Shown: piece after piece, positions 20,936-33,600 of the stretch
How the letters are laid out: the number at the start of each line of letters is the position of its first letter
How positions within the stretch are numbered: position 1 is the first letter of the stretch
Assembly (NCBI GenBank): GCA_958450365.1
Contig: CAUEEP010000924.1
Coordinates: 496,001-560,000, forward strand
Length of the DNA stretch: 64,000 bases
Source: Mesorhabditis belari
Taxonomy: Eukaryota > Nematoda > Chromadorea > Rhabditida > Rhabditidae
Direction: 5' to 3'
Notes under the pieces: model-generated
The model's input: the letters and a program-made list of their open reading frames with translations, nothing else
What the model was told of the DNA's origin: nothing
The model's database searches: none
Position numbers and translations under genes: made by a program

Positions 20936-22052
20936 TAGAAGAAATAGAAGAATTAGAAGAACTAGAAGAATTAGAAGAAGTAGAAGAAGTAGAAGAAGTA
21001 GAAGAATTAGAAGAAGTAGAAGAATTAGAAGAAGTAGAAGAAGTATAAGAACTAGAAGAAGTATAAGAACTAGAAGAAGTATAAGAACTAGAAGAAGTAT
21101 AAGAACTAGAAGAAGTATAAGAACTAGAAGAAGTAGAAGAACTAGAAGAAGTAAAAGAAGTAGAAGAAGTAGAAGAAGTAGAAGAATTAGAAGAAGTAGA
21201 AGAAGTATAAGAACTAAGTAGAAGAACTAGAAGAAGTAGAAGAAGTAGAAGAAGTAGAAGAATTAGAAGAAGTAGAAGAATTAGAAGAAGTAGAAGAAGT
21301 ATAAGAACTAAGTAGAAGAACTAGAAGAAGTAGAAGAAGTAGAAGAATTAGAAGAAGTAGAAGAATTAGAAGAAGTAGAAGAAGTATAAGAACTAAGTAG
21401 AAGAACTAGAAGAAGTAGAAGAAGTAGAAGAAGTAGAAGAATTAGAAGAAGTAGAAGAAGTAGAAGAATTAGAAGAAGTAGAAGAATTAGAAGAAGTAGA
21501 AGAAGTATAAGAACTAAGTAGAAGAACTAGAAGAAGTAGAAGAAGTAGAAGAATTAGAAGAAGTAGAAGAATTAGAAGAAGTAGAAGAAGTATAAGAACT
21601 AAGTAGAAGAACTAGAAGAAGTAGAAGAAGTAGAAGAAGTAGAAGAATTAGAAGAAGTAGAAGAATTAGAAGAAGTAGAAGAAGTAGAAGAAGTAGAAGA
21701 AGTAGAAGAAGTATAAGAACTAAGTAGAAGAACTAGAAGAAGTAGAAGAAGTAGAAGAAGTAGAAGAATTAGAAGAAGTAGAAGAAGTAGAAGAATTAGA
21801 AGAAGTAGAAGAATTAGAAGAAGTAGAAGAAGTATAAGAACTAAGTAGAAGAACTAGAAGAAGTAGAAGAAGTAGAAGAATTAGAAGAAGTAGAAGAATT
21901 AGAAGAAGTAGAAGAAGTATAAGAACTAAGTAGAAGAACTAGAAGAAGTAGAAGAAGTAGAAGAAGTAGAAGAATTAGAAGAAGTAGAAGAATTAGAAGA
22001 AGTAGAAGAAGTAGAAGAAGTAGAAGAATTAGAAGAAGTAGAAGAACTAGAA
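20936..22052. repeat. GAAGAAGTA/GAATTA satellite (1.1 kb)
   Basis: Triplet-rich array of GAAGAAGTA, GAAGAATTA and GAAGTATAAGAACTAAGTA blocks with a higher-order period of about 110-130 bp in the middle (AGTATAAGAACTAAGTAGAA recurs). The Ser/Thr frame on the minus strand at its right end is an artefact. Confidence 0.9.
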
Positions 22053-23300
22053 AAACTTTTTGAGCCTACAATGGAAAAAGTATAAGAGCTTTTGTAAAAC
22101 AACAGTGGAATGAGCAAAGAAAATCAATAGTCTGTAGGTTAAAATTTTCTGAAAAAACCGAAACTTTTAACATCTTTCTAATCAACGATAAACAAACAAC
22201 TTTCTAGTGTTGTTTTTTCTTGAAACTCTTCGTTTATTGCGTAAAAAGAGGCCTCATTTGTACCTACGTTTTCGACGCCTTAGGGCATTTGGTAAAGAAA
22301 AAAAAGAGAGAAATTGGCCGAGTGATCGGCTAGAACTCTTAGGAATCCTTTTTGTGTGAAGTCTAAGAGATAAAAAAGAATAAAGGAAAGAAGAGAACCC
22401 CCTTACACTCGCCACCACTCTCGTTTTTTTATTAGTATCCCATTCTTTCTTTTTTGACGATTAGTTGAAAGGCTTTTAGCATGAGAAGTCAAAAGTTTAT
22501 CGATGAGTAAAGCTCTGTTTTTACGGTGTTAGAGAATTAGAGAAGATCTAAACGTTTTTACAAGCTATCTAGCTAATCTAGTAAATATTACAATCTCTTT
22601 CAATTCTATTTCAATTCTTTCAATTCTTTTCCACTTTCAATTCATGAACTCCTTTGTTAGAGCTGTTTTTTGAAATTTGAGTACTGAAAATAAACGTATC
22701 CTCTGCATATAAACCTCATTATTATTTTCAAATCAATTTCTATCAAAAGCTAAATGAATTAGAGCTATTATCGCAAAAGTTTCTGTAAATTTAAAGATCT
22801 ATCTTACAATACCTTCAACGTACTTTCTGCTCAAGCAAACGCGAACTCTCTGGCGTATTCATAGCCTAAGCATTTGGCATTTCGCAACCCTTTTACTACC
22901 ATTTATACTAAATGATCTCACTAAGAAAATACGCCAGAAAACATGCGTCTGCTCAAGCAAAAACTATAGACCAAATTTGACATGGGATTCACCACAAATC
23001 CTACTTTTTATTGCTTTATTGCTTTTTATTTTATTTTCACATAGTTTCATCTTCATTTTCACACAATTTCATCTCCATTTTCATACAATTTCATCTCCAT
23101 TTTCATACAATTTCATCTCCATTTTCACACAGGTGAATGTATTCAAGAACTTCTTTCATAATGCTTATTTTTTACGTAACTTTTCTATAGATTTACTTAA
23201 GATTGTCAACTTTTCATATCCACCTCTACTTTTCTTCTTTTTCAACTCTAATCCAAATCCATCTAAATCCAATCAATGTTTTCCTGATTTTCACATCAAA
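22053..23300. other. no gene recognised
   Basis: AT-rich. A frame beginning at 22,977 has a hydrophobic start, but it is made of CATTTTCA(T/C)ACAATTTCATCTC repeats and runs into the AACC array, so I do not call it a gene. Confidence 0.5.
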
Positions 23301-23307
23301 CAAACAA

Positions 23308-23921
23308 ACAACCAGCCAACCAACCAACCAACCAAACAAACAAACAAACAAACAACCAACCAACCAACCAACCAAACAAACAAACAACCAACCAACCAAA
23401 CAAACAACCAAACAACCAAACAACCAACCAACCAACCAACCAAACAAACATACAACCAACCAACCAAACAAACAACCAAACAACCAAACAAACAACCAAC
23501 CAACCAAACAAACAACCAAACAACCAAACAACCAAACAACCAACCAACCAAACAAACAAACAAACAACCAACCAACCAAACAACCAACCAACCAACCAAA
23601 CAACCAACCAACCAACCAACCAAACAAACAAACAAACAACCAACCAACCAAACAACCAACCAACCAACCAACCAAACAAACAAACAAACAACCAACCAAC
23701 CAAACAACCAACCAACCAACCAACCAAACAAACAAACAAACAACCAACCAACCAAACAACCAACCAACCAACCAACCAAACAAACAAACAAACAACCAAC
23801 CAACCAAACAAACAAACAACCAAACAACCAAACAACCAACCAATCAACCAAACAAACAACCAAACAAACAACCAAACAAACAACCAACCAACCAAACAAC
23901 CAACCAACCAAACAAACAAAC
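23308..23921. repeat. AACC/AAAC tetranucleotide array (0.6 kb)
   Basis: Alternating runs of AACC and AAAC with a loose higher-order pattern of AACAACCAACCAACCAAAC. It gives open frames on both strands (Thr/Asn/Gln/Pro/Lys and Trp/Leu/Val/Cys/Phe) that are artefacts. Confidence 0.95.
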
Positions 23922-24442
23922 CCCCTTAAATCCTCTTTGTCACCATCTAATAACCCAAATAAATATGCGTCTCACTGAGAAGAAATTGGCTAGATTTGAG
24001 GCCAAAAAAGGGCCAAAAACAAAAACCTAAGAAAAACATCTAAAAGAGGCTTCTGTGACTCTCTGCAAAAATTTTAACTTCGTTAAACGCTTCTTGTTCG
24101 TCTACAAGATCACATTTTGTGTACTTTGGCTAGGCATTGATTCATATTGACTGATTCATATTGACTAGCAGAAATAAATCAATAAAGCTTTAACGACAAC
24201 TAACACAACGTATATGAATATCTGCTGCGATAAAATCAGAATGATTTTTCTAGCAAAATTTCTCCTTTAAATCCTGCAACTACCGTATACCAAATTGACG
24301 TCGCCTCGTCGCTTTGGGGCAACAAATAGAACACTCCAGCATAGCCAAAAGTGCACAAAATTCGATTTTTCCTCACCATAATCCATCTTTAAACCATTTT
24401 TTGTATATAATTTTAGAATTGGATCGTTATAACAATGTTAAA
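23922..24442. other. no gene recognised
   Basis: AT-rich, with no exon or element ends that I can support. Confidence 0.5.
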
Positions 24443-25039
24443 CAAGGTGCGCCGAAAGTTCTGTTACCTTCTTACCGAACGCATCCCACCGCACGCAAAA
24501 TCAAACAAAATTTACATAAAATCAAGCAAGAGAACCAAATTAGAATATTTAACAACACTATAGGTTAAAAAAGAATTACATTAAATACTCAAAATGCCCT
24601 CCGTTTGCTTCAATACACTTGCTGAGTCACTTTCGAAATAGTCGCGCGCTCGATCACCGAAATCTCACTCCAAGCTCGACTTCAAAGTGTCAGCTCCAAG
24701 TTAAACTGATATTTTAGTTACTGTTGTTATTCTTGAATGATTTGTCTATTCTTATGTAAATTTGATCTTCCCTTATCCCTTTCATTGCCGAGAAGGGGCG
24801 GTCGATTGCCTAGGAGGACAAGTAAGGCTCTCACTTGGAGTCCCCCTGCCCCTTTCACTCATTTGTAATCTATTCGTCTTATCGTACCACTGTAAATAAA
24901 GACACATATCTTCCGGGTCTATGCAACTGCAGTCCAGGTCGGTCATTCCACAGGGACTCCCCTCTAATACGTTGGAGTCATACAATAAAGAAGGGGGCTA
25001 TTCAGTCATACAATAAAGCAGAACTTTTGGCGCACCCTG
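24443..25039 (-). mobile_element. Tc1-like element remnant (597 bp)
   Basis: Left end CAAGGTGCGCCGAAAGTTCT; right end inverted CAGGGTGCGCCAAAAGTTCT, followed by TA. On the minus strand near 24,600 the end of a Tc1/mariner transposase is readable (LSKCIEANGGHFE and a nearby stop). A further unrelated insertion seems to sit at about 24,830-24,970 (GGAGTCCCCCTG facing CAGGGACTCCCC). Confidence 0.65.
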
Positions 25040-25412
25040 TAAATTGGCAACAGCCAAATTTTCGGCGAAATACAAATTCTTGTCTTCTACAAATTCTACG
25101 AAATCTTTCTTGTTCCATCTTTGAAAAATTTTCTCAAATTGCGCATTGCGTGAGTAGCAAAATGGGTGAAATGCCAAATTTAGAGTTGTCTTCTTTTTCT
25201 CAGCTCCTTCAATTTCGTTTAATTTTCGATGCCCAACCATTTTTCTTTAAAGTCTCTTCTCTCTTTTCGTCTCTTCTCTCTTTTCGTCTCTTCTTTCGAG
25301 TTGCGTGATCTATGATTTAGTTTAGAACATTGTAGTTGTTAATTAGTTGTTTTGTAGTTGTTAATTAGTTGTTAATTAGTTGTTTTGTAGTTGTTTTGTA
25401 GTTTTTAGTTTG
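25040..25412. other. no gene; simple TAGTTGTT tracts
   Basis: The left part holds short frames only. From about 25,320 to 25,410 and again at 25,710-25,790 there are GTAGTTGTTTT and TAGTTTGTAGTTTT tracts on either side of a mariner remnant. Confidence 0.5.
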
Positions 25413-25414
25413 TA

Positions 25415-25706
25415 TTAAGTTGACCGGAAAGTTCTTTCCGGTATAGCCGTAGTTTTTCACGTGGAAAGATCTTTCAAAACGTCGAGGAAATGCGCTTGTC
25501 ACTCACTCAGTTTTTCGATTCGAAGCCACGTGAGTTTTACCGTCGCGAAATCTATTTGTTGCCGGATAAGTGGCAGGATGTTATTGACGTTGACGGTGAA
25601 TATTTCGAGTGGATAAATTCTGTTTTTTTATTTGGCGTTTTTGATGCGTAGAATAAAAAGTTAGATCTAGCGATCTAAAACGGAAAGAACTTTCCGGCCA
25701 ACCTAA
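25415..25706 (+). mobile_element. mariner remnant (292 bp)
   Basis: Left end TTAAGTTGACCGGAAAGTTC; right end inverted TTAGGTTGGCCGGAAAGTTC; flanked by TA on both sides (25,413-25,414 and 25,707-25,708). The interior keeps the last ~50 codons of a mariner transposase (FFDSKPREFYRREIYLLPDK...ID.DGEYF), ending in TAG near 25,650. It is an internal-deletion copy. Confidence 0.8.
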
Positions 25707-25870
25707 TAGTTTGTAGTTTTTAGTTTGTAGTCTGTAGTTTTTAGTTTGTAGTTTTTAGTTTGTAGTTTTTAGTTTTTAATTTCTTACCTTGTAGTTGGTA
25801 ATTCGAATTTTAAGTTTACTTCATTTACTTTATTTTAATTGATGAAAATATAGAAAAGAAGTCTTTCTAA

Positions 25871-26515
25871 GGTTACCGTAACGGTTACTCAAGCTATCGC
25901 ATTTCTCTATGATTTCTTTCACTTTATCGTTTGAATAAAGTATTATTATTATTATTATTATCGAATTACGGTAGTTGTAATGGGTTATTGTAATGAGTTA
26001 CTGTAAACAGGGGAACTAATGGCTTGCTGTAACAGCTACTCAATGTACCGGGACGGTAGCTTAGTCATGTTTTAAAGTAGATTAGTCATGTTTTAAAGTA
26101 GATTAGTCATGTTTTAAAGTCAATTTCACTCCGATCTCTTCGATTTTAATATCATTTGAATTTCATTTCTATCGCAGAATTTCATTTTCTATCGATTGAA
26201 ATCAAAAACAAAAAGATTGAAGGGGAAATTGGTCAAGATATCGCACTTTCCGTTGGATCTATTGGCATCTATTGACGTTGACACCGAAAATTCCCAGATC
26301 TATTGTGGACATTCGGCAAAACTAGATGGCCTTTGTTTTTGCAATAACAGAACAACTCAAAAGTTCGGAGCCACAAGGTTGCCGTAACAGTTACTCAAAT
26401 TACCGACTTACGGTAGCTGTTATGAGTTATTGTAATGAGTTACTGTAAACGGGGGACTAATGGCTTACTTTAACAGCTAATGGCTACTTTAACAGCTACA
26501 ATGTACCGCACATCG
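25871..26515. repeat. direct duplication of a ~170-bp segment
   Basis: GTTACCGTAACGGTTACTCA ... ACGGTAGTTGTAATGGGTTA ... GAGTTACTGTAAAC(A)GGGG ... ACTAATGGCTT(G/A)CT at 25,871-26,055 recurs at about 26,371-26,515. A 20-bp TTAGTCATGTTTTAAAGTAG unit is repeated three times at 26,062-26,118. The 63-codon plus frame between (26,196-26,387) has no recognisable domain. Confidence 0.75.
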
Positions 26516-27134
26516 GCGCGAAAGTGAGTTTTCTATCGAATTTTTCCGGGAGTACCTTTTTTAGATGCGGAAAATTGTGCTGATTCCAAATCTGAAGGAA
26601 TTTTTCAAATCCCCTTGACAGAAATTCTTTAAATTGAGTTTTAGCGGTTTTTTGGTCATTTTGTATGGGAAATTTTGTGGTACCCTGCAGTTTGGGGCTC
26701 GTAACTCGACAACGCGGGTCTAGAACCAAAAACGAAGGGATAAGTTTTATTCTAGAGACTCTTACGAACATTTTGATACAAAAATCATCAAATTTGCTCA
26801 ACTCTACAAAAGGTTATAACATTTTTTAAAAAAGAAATGAGAAAATCTAAAAAATTCTCTATTACACAATTGTTTTGTTCAAAAGAACAATGTAGCTACC
26901 GTATTTACTCTATTAGTGGGGTCCCCCACTATTTTTTCAATCCCCTTCCAGACGACCCCACTATTAGAGAGGACCCCACTATTAGAGAAATTTAAAAGAA
27001 CAACACGGAAAGTGGCGCGGTCAAGGGTTTAGTTCGGATTCCGGCGGAACATTTAAATTTCTATTGATTTTTCAACAGAATCAGGGACAATTATCATTTT
27101 TCGAGCGCTTTCGGCAGTATTGATTGATTGATTA

Positions 27135-27169
<35 letters not shown>

Positions 27170-27320
27170 TATTGATTGATTTATTGATTGATTTAATTGA
27201 TTTAATTAATTGATTTATTGATTGATTGATTGGTAATTGATTTATTGATTGTTTGATTGATTTATTGATTGTTTGATTGATTAATTGATTTACGTTCTGT
27301 ACGCTGATTTTAATTGAAGT
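26516..27320. other. no gene; element ends and simple repeats
   Basis: A 101-codon minus frame (26,496-26,801) has no domain that I recognise. At 26,890-27,000 lie TACCGTATTTACTCTATTAG and repeated CCCCACTATTAGAGA strings, a broken TACCGTA-type terminus. At 27,117-27,290 lies an ATTGATTG/TTATTGATT simple repeat. Confidence 0.55.
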
Positions 27321-27653
27321 TTCTTAGGGTTCCAGAGTTTAAAAAACAGTTAATGTCAACTAAAACTTATCTTTTATTGCTGTCATTCATTTTCTGTTTG
27401 TTTATTAAGATAGTAAAAAGGCCTTGTCTTTTTTTTCTGCCTTTTCTTTTCCCACTCTTTTACTTCTCCAATCTCTCGAAAAGGCAGCTCTCTCGAAAGT
27501 ATTTCTCTTTTTCCGCCGTATTGATCGTTTTCAACAGACACTTTTTCCTTTACAGTCAAAACTTTTAGTTCGCTTTATATAATAATTTAATTTTAATCTG
27601 AGCAATTAAAATTTAATTTTAATCTCATTTTTGCAGGCCATTTCAACGAAAAT

Positions 27654-30600
27654 ATGGACTCCTATCTCATTTGCAAGGTTGTTTTATTCGATTCAGTTCA
27701 TTAATTTAATTTAAAGTTCATTTAATTTAATTTAAAGTTCATTTAATTTAATTTAAACGATGTAAATTACGCAGAAAACGTATCGGAAGTCATTAATTAA
27801 GTAAAAAAATACGTAAATTATTGGGTTGGTGAATTGAAAACTGCCGGATATCACAAAACTTGCATTTTAAGCGAAACTACTAAGTGTATCTTTTTGGAAA
27901 TTTGGCTATAAGCCTCATTTTTGATTCTCTACAACTTTTCCATTGACACCAAAATGGGTTTCTTTTGAAAAAAAGTGCTCAAACTGGGACCTCCATCCTC
28001 CTCTCCAGTTCTCCATTGTTGAGTCTCACACTTGTCTCACACACAAACCAAAATCCTACCACGAAAGAGGAATCCGCAAATTGCCTGTAAAATGGGCAGA
28101 AGTCGTCAATAATAATGGAAATTATTTGGAATGAATTGATGGTTTTATGGTGAATAAATTTTAGTTCAAAGTCCCGCAGTTTTCAATTCACCAACCCAAT
28201 AGAATTTTTAGATTAAACTAAGGAGGGAATTAGAATGATAATCATGCAATGATTTTGACACTTATGAATAACCTTTTCGTAGCCTAAAAATCACTGTTTG
28301 TCGAAAATTTATATCAACATTTATTAGCAAGTATTTTTAGATACCAGACTGTGGGCAAAACGTCAAGAAACAAGCGCTAAAGTCTCATGCCGTCACTCAT
28401 CTAACAAAACTGCGATTTCGATGCTCGGGTGAGGATTTTGCATATTTGGAGTTTTCTCTGCCCAAAAAAACTAGCTTATCTAACTTATATTGACGATTCG
28501 GACTTATATTAACGTTATTCACTTTTCCCAAGCAGCAGAATCACTTAAATTGGCATAGCTTAACGACTTGACAGCTAGTTAGAATTTGAAATGAACTTTA
28601 TCCGGCTCCAGTTGGGTTGATCAACATGCATAGAGTGTGTACATATCGAGGGAAACGTTTTCTAACGTTTTTCAAGAAGAAAGTTCAGTTTGAATGACCG
28701 AGTGGGTTACGCGTTTGCCTCTAAAACGAGCGACTGTTAGGACTCGGGTTCGAATCCGGTCAGAGTCAGGACTTTTAAGAAAGAATTCTGATTTACGTAG
28801 AATTTGATAAAGACTATCCTGACTATTTATTAAAGACAAAATAAATGTTTTTAATCACTGAAACCAGCTAAAAACTCAGCCGGAAAATGTTTATAAAATA
28901 AAATGATTGGCTTCTTATACAGGGTGCAGCAAAAGTTCGGAGCCGCTATGAAAACATTGCAGAAAATTTAGCTCACGCTTTTTTTTGTTTTACTTTTACT
29001 TTTTTCCTTTTTCGAGTATAGTTAAGGTGATTTGTTACAAAAATTTTCTTTTTAAGAGAAAATTCGTAAGAATGAACGCCAAAAAACGACGTGATGTGAT
29101 TCTCGGATTATACCAAGGCGGAAAAAATAGCCCGGAGATTGTAAAAATCATGAAATATCCAAAAAGCACCGTCAACAAAGCAATTAAACGCTACAAGGAG
29201 GTAAAGAACAACAAGGATCGCCCTCGAAGTGGTCGACCATCAACTGCCGTAACACCTACGAACTCCAACAAAATTCGCTTTCGGATCCACCAAAACAAGC
29301 TGCGGTCGATGCGAAAGATGGGCAAACAGCTGAAAATTAGCCCTCGAAGCGTTGGAAGGATTGTTAAAGGGAAACTAAGATTCTTTAGCTACAAATTGGC
29401 CAAAGCACACGTCTTGAGCGACAAATCCCAGAAGAAACGAAAATGTCTAGCAAAGAAGATGGTGCGCTTGGTGGCGACTGACCTATTTGAGAGGATCCTC
29501 TTCACAGATGAAAAGATTTTTTTCTATCCAGTCTTTGCACAACCGCCAAAATCATAGATAACTTGTCAAAAGGGGTCTGAAGAACACATTTGCGGCAAAT
29601 TTGATGGTTAGAAAGCATTTTTCAGCTTCGATTATGGTGTGTGGAGGTATGTGTGCTACAAGCAAGACACCTCCTGTTTTTTTGGACAGAAACGTCAAGA
29701 TGAATGCTAAAAACTGCCAACAACTGGTATTAAAAGATTGTCTTGAAACATTGGGCAACAAATCACTTTGGATAAGCTGGTTTTTCCCTTCAACAGGACT
29801 GGGCTCCGGCGCATGGTGCTCACTCAACTCTCAACGTTTGCGCTCAGTTGTTTCCAGGCTTTTGGGATAAGACCATTTGGCCTTCAAATTCGCCAGATCT
29901 TAATCCCCACGATTACTCCGTTTGGACTATTTTGGAAGGCAAGATCTCGATGAAGACCTGTCAAACAGTGGATGCTTTAAAATCTGCTCTGAAACGAGTC
30001 TGGGATGAAATAACTGTTTAAGCGTGCGCCACCATCGTGAGGAACTTCCCAAAGCGTTTAAAGAGGTGTATCGAAGTGAATGGTGGAAATTTCGAGCATT
30101 TGTTATAAGTTATTTGTTGTTATGATTCGAATAAAGAATTTGTTATTAATTTTTAACTTTTTAAAGCTAGTTTTTAAACCTTTAACTATCTTAAGAAGCG
30201 GCTCCAAACTTTTGCCGCACCCTGTATACTAAACCGCTAAAGCAACGCGTTTTGGAACCTTACTTGATGTTTTACTTGGCGTTTACTTAAGTAAAAAATT
30301 ACTTAGAAAAATTTACTTAACTAGTTACTTACTTGAGATGTACACACTCTAAACATGGGATCCTAGGTGTACCTGCAATGTTATGCATGAGATTCTAATG
30401 GGTACGCACTTCAGATAGAGATAAATCTTACAATTTCTTACTACCATGCACTGATTAACTAAAAATCAAAAATTTTAGTCTGCAATTACCGAGCACAACT
30501 GAAGAAAAATGTGGAAATGCACCAGAAATATCGACACAACGGAGGTGGAGATGTGGTCGATGAGAAGTGAGATGCCATGAAAAGCTGTGAAAATAAGAGA

Positions 30601-33600
30601 ATTCAGAGATAAAAAGTACGATGAAGAGCTCGAGTCGATCATGGAGCAATGTTTTTATTGGGAATCATCACCGTCTGAGGAAGAAGTTTGTACAAATTTT
30701 TTTGATCTGAGTTTTTTAATGAGTACCGTATTTATTTCTAATTCTAGGTTGTTAGAAAAGTTCGCTGTCACTTGCAGAAAATTTCAAATTATCTAATTAT
30801 TTCGACAAGGATTTTTATGGTTTTTGGCTCGTTTGAAAGCCTGTTTTCTTGCGAGCATTTTGTTATATGACTTACTTTACACGTTCCACATCCTTAGATG
30901 GATAAAGGCGAACTTCGTGTTTTGCTCTGTTGAAGTTGAAGAGTTGAAGAGTGTCAAGAGTTCTTTGATTCAAAGGAGCCGGCTTGGTACTTCGAATAGA
31001 TCCTAAATCTTGCGGATCGTCGTAGAGGTCGTAGAAGGCAGAACGAAGGTCATAGAATGACGGACTATACTTCGAAGAATGAACGTTGGTTTCTGCATTC
31101 ATTGATTTTTCATTCATTGAATAATCTGTCTGCAATTGACCCCGAATTTTTTTAACAACCTAATAGTAACTCACTAGGGGAGATCGCCAACTTTAGGTGG
31201 GATTTCAAAGCGAGACCTATCCTAGCTTGTTCAGTTTTTAACAGGCTCTCCGAATCCCCTGTAGGATTTCCCCGCTTCTTTCGACCGAGTTCGACTCCCT
31301 TGTCGAAACGTTTATAACCTTTTAACTGTTTTTAACCAATATCTATTTTCTCAACGGAAAATGTTCTTTCTCTTAAAAGAAATTTCCTATCAAATCACAA
31401 TAAAGAAAAAAAAATAGTTATAGAAAATTCCAACTTTTGTATAGAGGAAATAAGCGATATTCTCTCTCTTCAAAAGTCTACTTTTTTATTAGCAAAATCA
31501 GACTTACATATTCAAGTTCTAGAAATGAACAAAATCAAAATCAAAAGCAATTTAAAATGCAACTACAAATAAAAACTTAAACCATATGCAAATGACATCT
31601 GATTTGAATTTTCTACAAACATTTTTTTTCTTGATTGTGGTTTGATAAGAAATTCCATATAAAAGAAAGAAAAACACATTTCCGTTGAAAAAACAAATAT
31701 TGGTTTAAAAAGCTGTGTTAGAAGATAGTTAGAAAAATATTGACATTGTTGACAAGGGAGTCAAACTAGGACGAAAGAGTTTTCAAGGAAGAGCACTACC
31801 TCTCAGCCACAGGGACAGTTGGCAGCCTTTCCTAGTCAGGACTTGTGAGTTCGAAACTGTGCGGTTTCGTGAAAGGACGGAAAAAAAGCGACGGTTCAAT
31901 GAATGGAGTTTCAAAAGTTCTGTGTACTTCTCTGCGAAAAATAATGACTACTTCTAACAATGCCCTGGCCTTTTGAGGCATTCGAAAAAATAGTGTCGAT
32001 TATTAGAGGAAATATGTTACATAGAATATAGCCAAAAGAATACCGAATTAGGACCAAAGCCAATTAGGACCAGAGTCAATTAGAACAACAGAAAACAAAT
32101 TCAGATCGAGGAGCAAGAAATGAATGAAGAGAGTGTATATGAAGATGTCCGTCAAGGTTCCTCTTCAAAAGCTTCCAACGAAGAGCCATTCGTTTTGGAG
32201 CCGGTAAGCTTTCCCAAAGAAATCTGTATGAAAGATTGAAAAACCATAACGTTTTAATTCAAAATTGTTATCTGAATACAATTAGATTCGAATTTCTGGT
32301 AGACAGATCAAGTGAAATATCGTTAATTCCATCAAACATATCAGTAAAAACTCCCTGCTCTAGGTACCGACTTTTGAAATGCGGCGGCAATCGAATCAGA
32401 AAAATATGCTCATATGTCAGGTTAGTTTTCCATATTTTTTTTTCTAGAAACCATAAATTTAGATACAGGACTGTGGGCAAAAGATAAACCCAGGCAAATG
32501 CATGTATGGTCTTCGGGCCCATGCCATTGTCCATCATCCCATCAAAAGATTTCAGTGTACAGGTAAATAGACTTTTTTTTAAGTTTTTCAATGTCTCAAT
32601 CAAGATTTTACACCAAAAATCCAAAGATCACCAAAAATGTGTTTCTTACAAAAGCATTTTACCGTTTTAGCTGTAGCAAAAGTGAAGATTCGAAAAGAAA
32701 AGAAAACATTTGGCTGCTGTCCATTGTACAAAAATTTACAAATTCAGTGTGCAGCTTCTTGGCAAATGGAAAAGAGGGTGTCTTGCTACACCAAAAAGCG
32801 AAACACACTGGTCAAGGATTAGTTCTCGATCGAGGGTAAGTGATCCTAAGTGCCAGCACGAAGACGTGGCGATCCGGTCCAAGGATGACGCTATTCAACT
32901 CAGACCCTTATTTGTGTGAACTCTTGGTCAGTCCGGCGGTCAGTCCAAAGGCCGGCCGGGGGTCGGTTTGGTGGTCGGGAAGTCGGGTCGGATATCGATC
33001 CTACCGTCATTCCAAGGGTCAACCAGAAGTCAGTTCAGGGGCCGTATTATCACCTTGCGGGAAACTTGCAGCAGTAAAGCTTTTCCCGTGTATTATCACT
33101 TCGCGGGAAATGGCCGCGAGAAATCCCAAATTTCCTCGTATTATCATTTTTTCCCGCGGGAAAGCCATTTTCCCTCTGACTTTCCCACGGGAAAATTTTA
33201 CTATAGAAAAAATTTCCCGCTCAAATTCGGCGGGAAATCACCGGAAAGCTTACTTTTACGAGATCCGAAGTCTTTTTATTGCTCATCTTGCTTGCTAAAA
33301 GAGTACCCATCAACCGAAATTTATCAAATAAATTAAGAACAAGAATTTAGAAAAAAGAATAAGAACAAAAAACAGGATGAAGAAAATAGGCAACTTAACC
33401 AACTTCTGGAGAAAATTACCAACTTATCTACGTATCTACGTATCTACGTATCAACTTATCTACTGATACAACAAAATTATTGAAAAGTGTTATTAACGTT
33501 ACGGTTCTTTCACCTTTGTTGTCTTAGGCTTACTGTTGATCGATTCTTTCACTTACTCAAAGTGAAAGAATCGATCAACAGTAAGCCTAAGACAACAAAG

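Noticed and set aside
23308..23921. Interstitial telomere
   Set aside because: Units are AACC/AAAC and not TTAGGC or TTAGGG; no chromosome-end context.
23203..24030. Frames of 200-333 codons across the AACC/AAAC array
   Set aside because: Simple-sequence artefacts. The hydrophobic minus frames (Trp/Leu/Val/Cys) are not membrane proteins.
32637..32822. Lys/Cys-rich continuation after the finger A exon of zinc-finger module 2
   Set aside because: An acceptor at 32,747 in the right phase gives a perfect C-x2-C-x12-H-x4-H finger of the same 88-nt length as in the other modules, so the earlier frame is intronic.
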